From positions 1-41,280 of the forward strand of contig JAWOGN010000288.1 of assembly GCA_046496815.1 (NCBI GenBank): DNA of 41,280 nt. The letters are read 5' to 3'. Under the pieces are notes generated by a model, which was given only the letters and a program-made list of their open reading frames with translations, was not told where the DNA came from and did no database searches. Shown here piece by piece: positions 1-8,617 of the stretch. Numbering within the stretch: position 1 is the stretch's first letter; the number at the start of each line of letters is the position of its first letter. The DNA is from JAWOGN01 sp046496815 (lineage in GTDB: Bacteria; Desulfobacterota; DSM-4660; Desulfatiglandales; Desulfatiglandaceae). A program made the translations under genes and the position numbers.

Positions 1-1
1 C

Positions 2-784
2 ATGGAAGAAAGTCAAGACGATGCTTACAAATACGGCATGGTCATCGATCTGGATAAGTGCACCGGTTGCGGGACATGTATGATTGCATGCGCGGCGGAG
101 AACAATTTAGCCGTTCGGCCTGACGAATCGGATAAACAGCGGAGTATTACCTGGATGCGACTCTACAAGTTTACCAACGGCAAGGAATTTCCAGACACGG
201 AAATCTGCTATATTCCCAGGCCCTGTATGCATTGCCATCATCACACCCCTTGCGTATCGGTGTGTCCCGCAACCGCGACACAGACCGACTACCACACGGG
301 GATCGTCAGTCAGATTTACACGCGATGCATCGGGTGTCGATACTGTATTGCAGCATGCCCTTATCATGCGAGGGTCTTCGGCTGGTGGGACGGATATTTC
401 CCCAAAGGAAAAGGACTGGAGCGATATCTGTCGCCCGAGGTGGAAGTTCGTATGAGAGGGGTGGTCGAAAAATGCACCTTTTGCAGTCACCGGCTCATGC
501 GAGCAAGGACCCAAGCGTACGCGGAAGACCGGACCGACCTTGAAGAAAATGAATACATTACTGCCTGTGCCGAGGTCTGTCCGACGCAGGCCATCACATT
601 TGGAGACCTGAACAACCCTGACCATCAGGTTTCCAAGTTGAGCAAAAGCCCTTACGCTTTCCGGCTCCTGGAACGACTCGGCACGGCACCAAAGGTCTAT
701 TACCTGTCCACCAAAGATTGGGTGCGCAGAATGGCTGACAACTACCTGCCGGGGGAACCTGTCACAAAAGCAAATGCCGGATAA
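2..784 (+). CDS. qrcC: Four-cluster [4Fe-4S] ferredoxin subunit of a Qrc-like membrane oxidoreductase
   Basis: This is an electron-transfer subunit of the PsrB/DmsB/NrfC family, which wires a catalytic or cytochrome subunit to an NrfD-type quinone-interacting membrane protein. Four cysteine groups are visible: C20-C23-C26-C30; C75-C78-C84-C88; C109-C112-C115-C119; and C158-C161 with C189-C193. They would bind four cubane clusters. No signal peptide is present, so it would travel with a partner or face the cytoplasm. The next gene encodes an NrfD protein of the QrcD type, which is why I favour the menaquinone reductase complex Qrc. Act-type or polysulfide reductase-like complexes are alternatives. 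The ATG at base 2 fits the usual N-terminus of the family, but the window begins one base earlier, so an upstream start or ribosome site cannot be excluded. Confidence 0.75.
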   Translation: MEESQDDAYKYGMVIDLDKCTGCGTCMIACAAENNLAVRPDESDKQRSITWMRLYKFTNGKEFPDTEICYIPRPCMHCHHHTPCVSVCPATATQTDYHTGIVSQIYTRCIGCRYCIAACPYHARVFGWWDGYFPKGKGLERYLSPEVEVRMRGVVEKCTFCSHRLMRARTQAYAEDRTDLEENEYITACAEVCPTQAITFGDLNNPDHQVSKLSKSPYAFRLLERLGTAPKVYYLSTKDWVRRMADNYLPGEPVTKANAG

Positions 785-814
785 TTCCAATCTCAGGATT
801 TAGGAGAAGACACA

Positions 815-2074
815 ATGGATTCAGCATTGTTTCCCGAAGGAGTTAAAAGATGTTCTGCCAAAGTCTTTTTCCTTTGGACACTGCCGTGGTTGGCCCTCTT
901 GGCGTGGGGCGGTTTGTCGGCTTTCCTTTGCCTCTGGAAAGGGCTTAATCAAACCAACATGAGCGACTATTTTGCGTTTGCGCTGTGGATCGTGTTCGAT
1001 CTCGCGATCATTGCCCTGGGGGCAGGCGCATTTTTTACAGGCTTTTTGACTTACATTATCGGCAAGAAAGAACTGAAGGACATTATCAATGCGACCGTCA
1101 TCATCGGTTTCATCTGCTACTCGGGGGCCGTCGCCATGCTGGGCATTGACATTGGCCAACCGATCCGTGGATGGTTCATCTTCTGGCATGTAAATGTCCA
1201 CTCCATGCTTGCAGAAGTCTCTTTCTGCATCACAGTCTATTTGGCTGTCTTGGCGATTGAGTACCTCCCTCTGATCCTTGAGAACAAAAAATTGCAGGAG
1301 ATCCGAGAAATCCGCTTGTTTGGCCATAACCTCCATGGAATCATGGCGGTTTTTGCGGCGACCGGGACATTCCTATCCTTTTTCCACCAAGGCTCCCTCG
1401 GGGGTCTCTATGGGGTGATGTATGCGAGGCCTTTTGCTTTTAGAGAAGGTTTCTATGTCTGGCCCTGGACTTTTTTTCTATTCGTTTTGTCCGCCATTGC
1501 TGCAGGGCCCTCTTTTACCATTTTGTGTACCAAGCTCGCAGAAAAAATTACACGAAAAAAGCTTGTCCCCAACAAGGCATTTCAGACCCTTGCCAAGATC
1601 TCCGGTTGGCTGCTGGGAGTGTATATAGTTCTGAAGATTGCCGATACCTTGAACTGGATATATGGCGTGGTGCCGAGGGCAGGTCTCACTTTTGCGGATT
1701 TTTACAAGGAAGGGCCCTATGGGGTATGGCTGGTGGCAGCTGAAATCGTCGTTTTCGGAGTTGTTCCTGCGATTATTCTCCTGATTCCAAAGGCCAGACA
1801 GAATGAGGGGTGGCTTGTTGCAGGTTGCTTAATGAATTGCACCGGAATTGTCCTGAACCGATTTGTATTTACCGTTGTAACCCTTGCCATACCCGTGATG
1901 CCTTTCGAAAAATTCGTAAGTTATCTGCCCACGTGGCAAGAATGGGGAATCGCGCTGGCTGTTATCGGATACGGTTTTCTCTTGTTTTCTCTTTCATACA
2001 GGTACCTTCCTGTGTTCCCGAAAGAGAGGCTTTTAAACCCCGCGACCGAATCATTGGAATCAAGGAGGGTGTAA
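815..2074 (+). CDS. qrcD: NrfD/PsrC-type integral membrane subunit, QrcD-like
   Basis: This 419-residue, very hydrophobic protein has about ten predicted membrane helices and belongs to the NrfD/PsrC family, whose members exchange electrons with the quinone pool. Residues such as the GLNQTNM segment near position 45 and the HQGSLGGLYG and RPFAFREG segments near the middle are what I recall from QrcD of sulfate reducers; this is recognition from memory, not a search. An AGGAG site lies about 10 bases before the ATG. The gene follows the ferredoxin subunit by 30 bases and its stop codon directly abuts the next start, so the three genes form one operon. The likely role is menaquinone reduction with electrons from periplasmic cytochromes, supporting sulfate respiration. 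Other NrfD complexes remain possible. Confidence 0.75.
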   Translation: MDSALFPEGVKRCSAKVFFLWTLPWLALLAWGGLSAFLCLWKGLNQTNMSDYFAFALWIVFDLAIIALGAGAFFTGFLTYIIGKKELKDIINATVIIGFICYSGAVAMLGIDIGQPIRGWFIFWHVNVHSMLAEVSFCITVYLAVLAIEYLPLILENKKLQEIREIRLFGHNLHGIMAVFAATGTFLSFFHQGSLGGLYGVMYARPFAFREGFYVWPWTFFLFVLSAIAAGPSFTILCTKLAEKITRKKLVPNKAFQTLAKISGWLLGVYIVLKIADTLNWIYGVVPRAGLTFADFYKEGPYGVWLVAAEIVVFGVVPAIILLIPKARQNEGWLVAGCLMNCTGIVLNRFVFTVVTLAIPVMPFEKFVSYLPTWQEWGIALAVIGYGFLLFSLSYRYLPVFPKERLLNPATESLESRRV

Positions 2075-2272
2075 ATGTTTCCTTTTGTCTTTGAATGGAA
2101 ATGGAACGCAGATCATTATATTTTTTTGGGTCTCCTCTACCTTGCGTTGGCGATTATCGGATTCGGACTGGTGTATTCCTTCCTCAAGACCTGGCTTGAC
2201 CTACCAGATGAACAACACCCGTCGGAGCCGTCTCCGGAGCTCTCTTATCGCTCGAGGTATCCTGATTACTAG
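2075..2272 (+). CDS. Small single-helix membrane protein at the end of the Qrc-like operon
   Basis: This 65-residue protein has one clear membrane helix (about residues 15-37) followed by a short polar, proline-rich tail ending in RYPDY. The ATG follows the stop codon of the upstream NrfD gene with no gap. A strong GGAGGG site at 2064-2069 lies inside the end of that gene, so translation is probably coupled. Size, position and topology suggest a small accessory or structural subunit of the same membrane complex. I do not recognise the family and assign no function. Confidence 0.65.
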   Translation: MFPFVFEWKWNADHYIFLGLLYLALAIIGFGLVYSFLKTWLDLPDEQHPSEPSPELSYRSRYPDY

Positions 2273-2554
2273 CATCTCTTCGCGCAGGAAAAAGGCACCC
2301 ACCGGCTGCCACATCCGGAGTTACTTTCGATGTATTGTTGTTTTTGTGATTTCTTGCCGTCTCCGCCCCTGAATTTAAATTGCCATAACTCCTGCATTTC
2401 ATTCGACTCCATCCTCTGTACATTCCGCGTCGCTGCTGAAATTCAGATTGACCTTCAACATCGCCACATTCGACGAGAAGTAAGCCCAACGGAAATATAT
2501 TCGATGGGTTTTCAGGGATTGGTCCTGAAAGCCGGCTAAGACGATGATGGCCGC
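2273..2554. other. Intergenic region between convergent genes
   Basis: This stretch separates the end of the Qrc-like operon from the end of the minus-strand gene at 2555. I see no RNA gene, no convincing terminator hairpin and no credible short gene here. Confidence 0.4.
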
Positions 2555-3091
2555 TCAGGGGTTTACGGAACGATAGGCATCGATAAACTTCCCAACCGCA
2601 TCCTCTACACCGGCTTGAATCACCCTCCAGTCGCGGGTGTAACCAATGGTGCTTTCCTCCCAGGTTGGGGCAAATACCTTGATGACCGGTTTTCGAGAGA
2701 GAAAAACAGCCTGTCGCATCCTCACATGAACACTGTATATCTTGGCCTCAACTTCCCCCGCACGCTTAAAGGCGACCGTAACTTCAAGCTGGCCCAGTGG
2801 ATAGTTTCGGACGACCCGGAGTCGATCATACTCCGCTTCAGAAAGAAGCTTAATTCCGGATCTCTCCACCTGCCGGTTGGTGTTTTCCAGTATCTTCGCT
2901 TGGCTGAGCTCTTGCTGTGCAAGGTCTGCATCGATGGGAGCCACCCGCACATAGATTGTCTTGATGCCCTCCAGGGTGGCGTTCATATCACTGGTTAATC
3001 TATTGTATTGCCCAGCTTGCACAAAAGAAACGGTCACTCCCATAAATAATAATAGGACAAAAAACCCATGAGACATCGTCCTGTAATTCAT
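2555..3091 (-). CDS. Exported protein of unknown function
   Basis: This 178-residue protein begins with a clear signal peptide: a short polar start, a hydrophobic core at about residues 9-22 and a likely signal peptidase I site after VQAG. The mature part mixes beta and alpha segments without cysteines or recognisable catalytic motifs. The start is well supported by a GGGAGGTG site 8 bases upstream of the ATG. It stands alone, divergent from the HAD phosphatase gene, with a shared upstream region containing a perfect inverted repeat. I do not recognise the family; a periplasmic or outer-membrane-associated role is the most that can be inferred. Confidence 0.7.
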   Translation of the reverse strand: MNYRTMSHGFFVLLLFMGVTVSFVQAGQYNRLTSDMNATLEGIKTIYVRVAPIDADLAQQELSQAKILENTNRQVERSGIKLLSEAEYDRLRVVRNYPLGQLEVTVAFKRAGEVEAKIYSVHVRMRQAVFLSRKPVIKVFAPTWEESTIGYTRDWRVIQAGVEDAVGKFIDAYRSVNP

Positions 3092-3151
3092 ATGTCTTCA
3101 CCTCCCTTTCGGGGCAATTTCAAAAAAACGGGCGGGCATCGGCGAAATAAA

Positions 3152-3168
3152 TGCTGAGTCATTCAGCA
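3152..3168. promoter_or_regulatory. Operator-like inverted repeat between divergent genes
   Basis: TGCTGA and TCAGCA form a perfect 6-bp inverted repeat around a 5-base centre. It lies 60 bases upstream of the exported-protein start and about 40 bases before the -35 box of the divergent promoter. Placement suggests a regulator site; the regulator is unknown. Confidence 0.35.
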
Positions 3169-3206
3169 CCATCCCTCGCCTTCACTTCCAATTAACAGCC
3201 TTGACA

Positions 3207-3236
3207 TTGACACCGCCGGGGTCACTCAGTTATATT
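3207..3236 (+). promoter_or_regulatory. Sigma-70-type promoter for the HAD phosphatase gene
   Basis: TTGACA at 3207-3212 and TATATT at 3231-3236 are separated by 18 bases. A second TTGACA six bases upstream is too far from the -10. The predicted leader to the start at 3365 is about 120 bases. Confidence 0.5.
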
Positions 3237-3364
3237 AAAAACCTGATGCGGACCTAAACTAAGCGATCCCAGGTTCAGGCCGGCGGCGGCGCTGAACTCT
3301 AAACCGGTTATTGGCCTGGAATAGAATATTTTTTGATGAGCCATCCTCAAACAACTTGAACACC

Positions 3365-4024
3365 ATGAAGAAAATTTCTGCACTTATCTTTGATTGCGAC
3401 GGGGTTATGTTTGATTCTCGTCAGGCCAACATCAATTTTTACAATCAGCTGCTTTTCCGCTTCGGTCTTCGCCCCATGGACCCGGAGAAAGAAGAATTTG
3501 TGCACATGCACACGGCTGCCGAGTCTGTCCGCAGAATTTTCGCCCAAACGCCGTATGAAGCGCAGGCACAAAAATATCGGATGGAGACGGACTATACGCC
3601 ATTTATTAAGGATATGATTTTGGAGTCCGGTTTGAAAGAATTATTGAAAATGCTTTGGCATAGAGTGGGCTTGGCCGTAGCAACCAATCGCAGCAACACC
3701 ATCGGAGATGTCTTGGAAGTAAACGGCCTTTCAAAGTATTTCGACATTGTCGTTTCTTCGCTGGATGTACAAAACCCAAAACCCCATCCCGAATCACTTT
3801 CCAAAATTCTTCACTTTTTTGAAATCGACCCTGATGAGGCGATCTACGTGGGGGATTCGTCGGTGGATTACAAAACGGCACGGGCGGCGGGTATTCCCTT
3901 CATTTCATACAAAAACAAGGCACTGACTGCAGACTATCATTTCGATCGCCTGATGGATATCGCCGGCCTCATAGATTCCAACTTCAACAACACCCGCCTT
4001 CAGGGAGATTCATCCATCGACTAG
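3365..4024 (+). CDS. HAD-superfamily hydrolase, phosphoglycolate phosphatase-like
   Basis: This is a 219-residue cytoplasmic phosphatase of the haloacid dehalogenase superfamily, subfamily I with an alpha-helical cap. Motif I is DCDGV, with nucleophile D10 and acid/base D12. Motif II is the Thr in VATNRS, motif III the Lys in NPKPHPE, and motif IV the acidic pair in VGDSSVDYKTA. The cap lies between motifs I and II. I chose the ATG at 3365 because it begins exactly where the family begins; the reading frame stays open upstream to a TTG at 3311 that has no ribosome site. The substrate cannot be read from sequence; 2-phosphoglycolate or another small phosphoester is usual. It is monocistronic and converges with the TPR gene, 11 bases away. 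Confidence 0.8.
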   Translation: MKKISALIFDCDGVMFDSRQANINFYNQLLFRFGLRPMDPEKEEFVHMHTAAESVRRIFAQTPYEAQAQKYRMETDYTPFIKDMILESGLKELLKMLWHRVGLAVATNRSNTIGDVLEVNGLSKYFDIVVSSLDVQNPKPHPESLSKILHFFEIDPDEAIYVGDSSVDYKTARAAGIPFISYKNKALTADYHFDRLMDIAGLIDSNFNNTRLQGDSSID

Positions 4025-4035
4025 GCTTTTACCCG

Positions 4036-4791
4036 CTATCGGATGGTTTTGAGAAGTTCCCTCGCTTCCTCTGCCGTGCGACTTCTTGGCTCAATTTTGA
4101 TGATTTCTTCTAATACTTCAGCCGCTTCCGCATATCGATTCAGTTTTATATAAAGTCTTCCCAAATTAAAATGTGCAGGCGTGTAATTCGGGGCATCTTC
4201 GATTGCCTTTTTGTAGGCGATGATGGCCGCCTCCCATCGGTTAATACGCTCAAGCGCGAGGCCCAAATTCGTGCGGGCGGGGCTATAGGAAGGGGACACT
4301 TCCAATGCCTTTTGGTAGCCGGCAATGGCTTTTCGATACTCCCCTTTGCCGTAGTACGCAAGCCCAAGATTGTTGTAAGCAAAGTGAGGGGTCCGGTAGA
4401 GGATGTCCCCACTCGCCTTCTGGAAGCAATTGATGGCCTGATCCCACTGCCGTAGCTTCAAATGCACGGTTCCCTTGTTGTTCCATGCATCCGAAAATTC
4501 AGGACGAAGCGTTAAGGCCTTATCGAAATGAACCAGGGCGAGCGGATATTCGCCCAAATCTCTGTATGCCAGGGCCAATTCATGCTGAGTTTCGCTGTCT
4601 TTCGGGTCTAATTCGGCTGCCTCCAATAACTTTTCCAAGCCACCCCTCAAGTCACCATCCTGAACAAGAGATCCTCCCAGGTTCCTTAACACTCTGGCTC
4701 TCTCCTTTACGGCCGCCTGATTTCCGGCACATCCGTGCAGGGTGGAAACAAGGAAAACGAAAAACAAAATAGAAGACAGTTTTTTAGACAT
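4036..4791 (-). CDS. TPR-repeat lipoprotein, PilF/PilW/Tgl-like pilotin candidate
   Basis: This 251-residue protein starts with a lipoprotein signal peptide (hydrophobic core, then lipobox LHGC), so it should be anchored to a membrane through Cys21. The rest is about six tetratricopeptide repeats with the usual W/LG/Y/A/F/A/P spacing. It lies just downstream of pilMNOPQ on the same strand. A TPR lipoprotein next to pilQ is the typical setting of PilF/PilW/Tgl, which bring the secretin to the outer membrane and help it multimerise. The ATG at 4791 fits the signal peptide; the frame is open a further 12 codons. The gap to pilQ is about 210 bases, so co-transcription is likely but not proven. 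A general TPR scaffold is the alternative. Confidence 0.7.
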   Translation of the reverse strand: MSKKLSSILFFVFLVSTLHGCAGNQAAVKERARVLRNLGGSLVQDGDLRGGLEKLLEAAELDPKDSETQHELALAYRDLGEYPLALVHFDKALTLRPEFSDAWNNKGTVHLKLRQWDQAINCFQKASGDILYRTPHFAYNNLGLAYYGKGEYRKAIAGYQKALEVSPSYSPARTNLGLALERINRWEAAIIAYKKAIEDAPNYTPAHFNLGRLYIKLNRYAEAAEVLEEIIKIEPRSRTAEEARELLKTIR

Positions 4792-4999
4792 GGAAATACA
4801 TCTCTGGATAAAAAAATAGATAAACATGCAGGGAAGCTATGGGCGTTTTTGAGAGTCCCTCCGTTGAAGGTCTCACCACAAAAGCTTTGTTGGCAAAAGG
4901 CAAAGAATGAACCGGCAGTCAGAACGGCACCCTTGAGCGACACAAAAGACAAGACCTTTTCTGTTGCTCAACGCACCGACTTCGTTTCGATAAGTGAGC

Positions 5000-7330
5000 T
5001 TACGTTTTTTTGGTCGGGAACGAGAGCACGCGCGGCGTCAGGAATATCAGCAACTCACTTTTGTCCAGGATCTTTGTCTGGGCCTTAAAGAGCCAACCCA
5101 AGAACGGAATCTTCCGGAGATAGGGGACCCCGGCCTCATCGTCGACCTTGCTTTCCTTGTAAATACCGCCGATAACCACGGTATCGCCGGTTTTCACGAT
5201 CAAGGTTGTTGAGATGGCCTTCTGCAAAAGCCGAGCGGTGGTGGGGGCCCGATCATCGGTAACCTCCACTTCCATGGTGACATAGTTGTTGTAACTCACC
5301 GTGGGGGTCACATTCAGTGATAAAGTGGCATCCAGGGTTGTGGATTCAACGTTTTCGGTTGCGGGTATAATGATTACATCTCCTCGGCTGATGGTGGCTT
5401 CTTTCCCGTTGCTGGCGATGACCTTCGGCGCAGAGATGACCTTTGCCTGGTTATCGTTTTCCGCCAGGGCAAGCCTTGCATCCAAAGACAGGAACGAATT
5501 GCCGGTGAGCGCACCCAGCAAAAACGTTGCGTTCGGAGACCAGCCTTCGGGACTGTTTGTGGAAAAACCAAGCGCCCCCACGCTCTCCCCAACGGGGATT
5601 TCAGCCGTTCCGGTGAGGTCATTCTCCCAGAAAACCACCGATTCGTCCGAACGCTGCTGGTAAGAAGTATCAGGAAACCACCGGACGCCCAGGTCCCGGG
5701 TGAAATTGGTGGAAGCGTCTACGATACGCGCCTCTATCATGATTTGCTTCACCGGCGTGTCAAACCGCTTGACAATCTCCCGTGCTTTCTCGATATTTTG
5801 AGCCGTATCCTCCATAATAATTGTGTTGGTTCGCTCATCAACGCTCACCGCCCCCCGTTCACTCAACACAATATGTTCCTTGATCTCTTCAGCCCCTCCG
5901 AAGTCAATCGGGAAATATTCGGTAACAAGCGGCTCCAGCTTCTTGGCTTGTTCCTGTTCCGCCAGTCGCCTTTTTCTTTCCGCCTCAAGTCTCGCCTCGG
6001 CTTCTTCTATTTTTCTCCGCTCCTCCGCCTCTATCTGTTGGATCTTTGTCTTGGTCGTCACCCATACGACATTGCCCTGCCGGCGCATACCCAAGTCGTT
6101 GTTGGCCAGCACGAGATCCAGGGCCTGATCCCAAGGCACATTTTTTAACCTCATGGAAACCAATCCCTTCACCTCAGGCCCCCAAACAATGTTCAAATTA
6201 CTGATCTCTCCGATCAGTCTCAATATGTTGGTCACATCTGCATTGACAAAATCCATGGTCATGGGAGCGCCCGTATACTTTTTCATCGTGAGCCCAGGAA
6301 TAAAGGTGCTCTTGACCGCTTGTGCCGGAACGCCCGGCTGCACTTGCTTCATCCCCACACCGGCAGCTGAAACTCGCTTCAGTTCCTCCAATTTTACCGG
6401 CACGATTTTCTTTTCGGGCGGCTTGATGGGGGTCGCGCCGAAATCGATGTAAATGCCGCTTTCGGTTTGATCTACGTGGAAGGGCACAATATCTCTCAGC
6501 GAGATGGCGAGGGAGAGGCGTTTTTCAACCGGAGCGTAGTTAGATGTCACTCGGTCCACGGCGCCTTCGAAGTGGGTGCTATCGAGGCGTCTCAGAAGCA
6601 GCGGGGGGATTGTCGTATCCTCAAGGGTCAGAAGCAGGGTCTTGGGCGTTTTTCTTTCCAGATTGTAGGGGGGTTTCTTATCTGTTGTCACCGACAGCCG
6701 GGATTTGCCGAGTCCCAGAAGGGTAAAATCAAGACCCAAAACCTGGTTGACATTCGTCGGTCTCGGCTCAAAAAAAATTCTTGGGTCGGCTATTTTGGGT
6801 GCCATTCCTTCAGCGGCCTCGACATCTTGGGGTACCCGGGATACGGCAGCGTGTAGCGGCCGGGTTGTTTCCTTTGCCATTGATTTGTCCGATACGGTGA
6901 GCCGAATGGCATTTTCCACTTCATCCACTTCATAGTCCACTTCTCTCGCCAACCCGATGACCAATCTTGTCGCCTTATCCCCAGCGGTTCCCGGTTGTAG
7001 GCGAACGTCGACCACATTCCCATCATTTACTTCAGCCAGCGTCGGAAGCCCGCTCTTCGGCACGCTCTCGATATCAAGAATAACCCGAGGGGGGTCAATC
7101 AACTTGAACGTTGTATAGGAAGTCGGTCTACTGTTGATGATTTCGACGACCGTCGTTTTGTCGTCGGGTGAGTTGACCTTCACCGCTTCAATTCTTGTCG
7201 CCTTGGACTCCTCCCGGGATGTCCGAATCGAACTGCTCGCCGCACAGCCCATCACGACCAAAGCGATTATTGCCAAAAATATTTTTGGGAACAATCGAAC
7301 CCTTCTGTTTTTGCTTCCTCTTATCAACAT
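5000..7330 (-). CDS. pilQ: Type IV pilus secretin PilQ
   Basis: This is the outer-membrane secretin through which type IV pili pass. From the ATG at 7330 it is 776 residues: a lipoprotein-like signal peptide ending VVMGC (C29), two AMIN domains that bind peptidoglycan, a secretin/TonB short N-terminal (STN) domain, a Glu/Arg/Lys-rich coiled segment of about 40 residues, an N1 (NolW-type) domain, and the C-terminal secretin barrel containing RIVDASTNFTRDLGVRW and GGIYKES. The start at 7330 has an AGGGAG site 7 bases upstream and begins the signal peptide; the frame is open to 7435 but without a signal sequence there. It is the last gene of pilMNOPQ. The lipobox is unusual for PilQ and may make it partly self-piloting. 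Confidence 0.92.
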   Translation of the reverse strand: MLIRGSKNRRVRLFPKIFLAIIALVVMGCAASSSIRTSREESKATRIEAVKVNSPDDKTTVVEIINSRPTSYTTFKLIDPPRVILDIESVPKSGLPTLAEVNDGNVVDVRLQPGTAGDKATRLVIGLAREVDYEVDEVENAIRLTVSDKSMAKETTRPLHAAVSRVPQDVEAAEGMAPKIADPRIFFEPRPTNVNQVLGLDFTLLGLGKSRLSVTTDKKPPYNLERKTPKTLLLTLEDTTIPPLLLRRLDSTHFEGAVDRVTSNYAPVEKRLSLAISLRDIVPFHVDQTESGIYIDFGATPIKPPEKKIVPVKLEELKRVSAAGVGMKQVQPGVPAQAVKSTFIPGLTMKKYTGAPMTMDFVNADVTNILRLIGEISNLNIVWGPEVKGLVSMRLKNVPWDQALDLVLANNDLGMRRQGNVVWVTTKTKIQQIEAEERRKIEEAEARLEAERKRRLAEQEQAKKLEPLVTEYFPIDFGGAEEIKEHIVLSERGAVSVDERTNTIIMEDTAQNIEKAREIVKRFDTPVKQIMIEARIVDASTNFTRDLGVRWFPDTSYQQRSDESVVFWENDLTGTAEIPVGESVGALGFSTNSPEGWSPNATFLLGALTGNSFLSLDARLALAENDNQAKVISAPKVIASNGKEATISRGDVIIIPATENVESTTLDATLSLNVTPTVSYNNYVTMEVEVTDDRAPTTARLLQKAISTTLIVKTGDTVVIGGIYKESKVDDEAGVPYLRKIPFLGWLFKAQTKILDKSELLIFLTPRVLSFPTKKT

Positions 7331-7438
7331 AGACGTTCTCCCTGAAAACCTGGTCTTGATTTGACGCCTTTCGGACCTCTCACACCCCTTTGGAATTCCA
7401 TGAAACGGGAAGCCGCTGCTCGCAGTCCCATTCATAAC

Positions 7439-8008
7439 CTACTGCAATGTCAACAACTTCTTGGCGGTATCTTTATACTTCAATTGGCCTTGCCGCAGAT
7501 CCTTGTACTGCTCTCGAACGATGACCTCCTTGTCTTTGATCTCATGCACCACCCCCTCATTGATTCCAATGGGCGTGCCCTTAGTGATCACGTATCCAAG
7601 CCCCTTTGAATCCCGGACCATCGCCCAGTTTCCACTCCTGCTGAGAATTATGGCCACAAGGTCCAGTTGAGAGAGGTCAAGGGTTTCAAGATAGGTCTTT
7701 GGTTTTCTCTTTTTCTTTTCTTCTACAGATTCCTGTTCCGCTATAAAAGATTTGAAAGGGTCGGTTTTACCGGTGGGATCATAAATATACAGATTTTTTG
7801 GTCGCGTCTCCGTCTGGATGAGATTCTCCGAGGCGCTCTCATTTTTTAGCAGCTCTTTCTTACCCATGGGTGCTTTGTAGATCACTTCCTGTGAAGCAAA
7901 CCCGATTGATCCGGCAGGTAACCCAATAAAAATCCACCCGCATAATATTATTGAGAATGCGGCCGAACATAGCGCGCCATTACTTTTTGCCCTTTTGATC
8001 CGCCTCAT
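7439..8008 (-). CDS. pilP: Type IV pilus assembly protein PilP
   Basis: PilP is the periplasmic subunit that links the inner-membrane PilN-PilO dimer to the PilQ secretin. The 189-residue product has an N-terminal hydrophobic segment (about 11-38) followed by a disordered linker and a C-terminal beta domain from about residue 115 that matches the PilP fold region (QLDLVAIILS, GYVITKGTPIGIN). Most PilP proteins are lipoproteins, but no lipobox cysteine is visible at the end of the signal segment here, so it may be released or stay anchored by the helix. The start has a GGGAGAA site close upstream and overlaps the end of pilO by 29 bases. Confidence 0.88.
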   Translation of the reverse strand: MRRIKRAKSNGALCSAAFSIILCGWIFIGLPAGSIGFASQEVIYKAPMGKKELLKNESASENLIQTETRPKNLYIYDPTGKTDPFKSFIAEQESVEEKKKRKPKTYLETLDLSQLDLVAIILSRSGNWAMVRDSKGLGYVITKGTPIGINEGVVHEIKDKEVIVREQYKDLRQGQLKYKDTAKKLLTLQ

Positions 8009-8579
8009 TGTTCTCCCTTTTAAATCTGTATGTTACTGCATCACATGTGGTCGTCAGAGTGGTCGAAAGCTCGGCGACCGGCTTCATATCTACATCAAGA
8101 ATATTCACGATCCGTTCCATTCGACCCACTTTATCGAAGAACGTCGCAACGTTGTGATAAGTGCCGCTGACCTCCATGGACACAGGTATTTCTATGTAGA
8201 AATCCCGAGGGGTTTCTCTTTTCGGACTAAAAAACCGAAATACCAGATTGGAGTCATTCCCAAGCTGAGTAATGGTTCTCAAAAGCGTCGGGATCTCCCT
8301 TTTATTGGGTAATAGTCTGAGGGCTTCCTGAAATTGCAGCTCAACTTCCGCATACTCTGTTTCAAGTTTTGCTAAGTTACGTGCCTTGATTTTGGCCTGG
8401 TTGATCTTCTGTTTGAGCCCTGTAATCTCGGTTTCAAGCCGCGAGATTTCATTCGATTTCGGATGATAGACCAGCCAGAAAAATAGCCCGGCCAATAGAA
8501 CAACTGTTCCCGCCAGGATCAGGATCCTGTGGACCATTTTCAACTTTTCAACTTTTTCAAATACAGCGCCTTTTGGCAT
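7980..8579 (-). CDS. pilO: Type IV pilus alignment-complex protein PilO
   Basis: This 199-residue inner-membrane protein has a short cytoplasmic start, one membrane helix (about 17-38), a coiled coil (about 45-90) and a ferredoxin-like periplasmic domain, the standard PilO layout. It dimerises with PilN and contacts PilP in the trans-envelope alignment complex. The gene sits between pilN (38 bases upstream) and pilP (29-base overlap), confirming the assignment. A purine-rich GGGGGA site lies about 11 bases before the ATG. Confidence 0.9.
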   Translation of the reverse strand: MPKGAVFEKVEKLKMVHRILILAGTVVLLAGLFFWLVYHPKSNEISRLETEITGLKQKINQAKIKARNLAKLETEYAEVELQFQEALRLLPNKREIPTLLRTITQLGNDSNLVFRFFSPKRETPRDFYIEIPVSMEVSGTYHNVATFFDKVGRMERIVNILDVDMKPVAELSTTLTTTCDAVTYRFKRENNEADQKGKK

Positions 8580-8617
8580 TCCGTCCGCATCCCCCTGATT
8601 CAGAGAATATTAGCATC

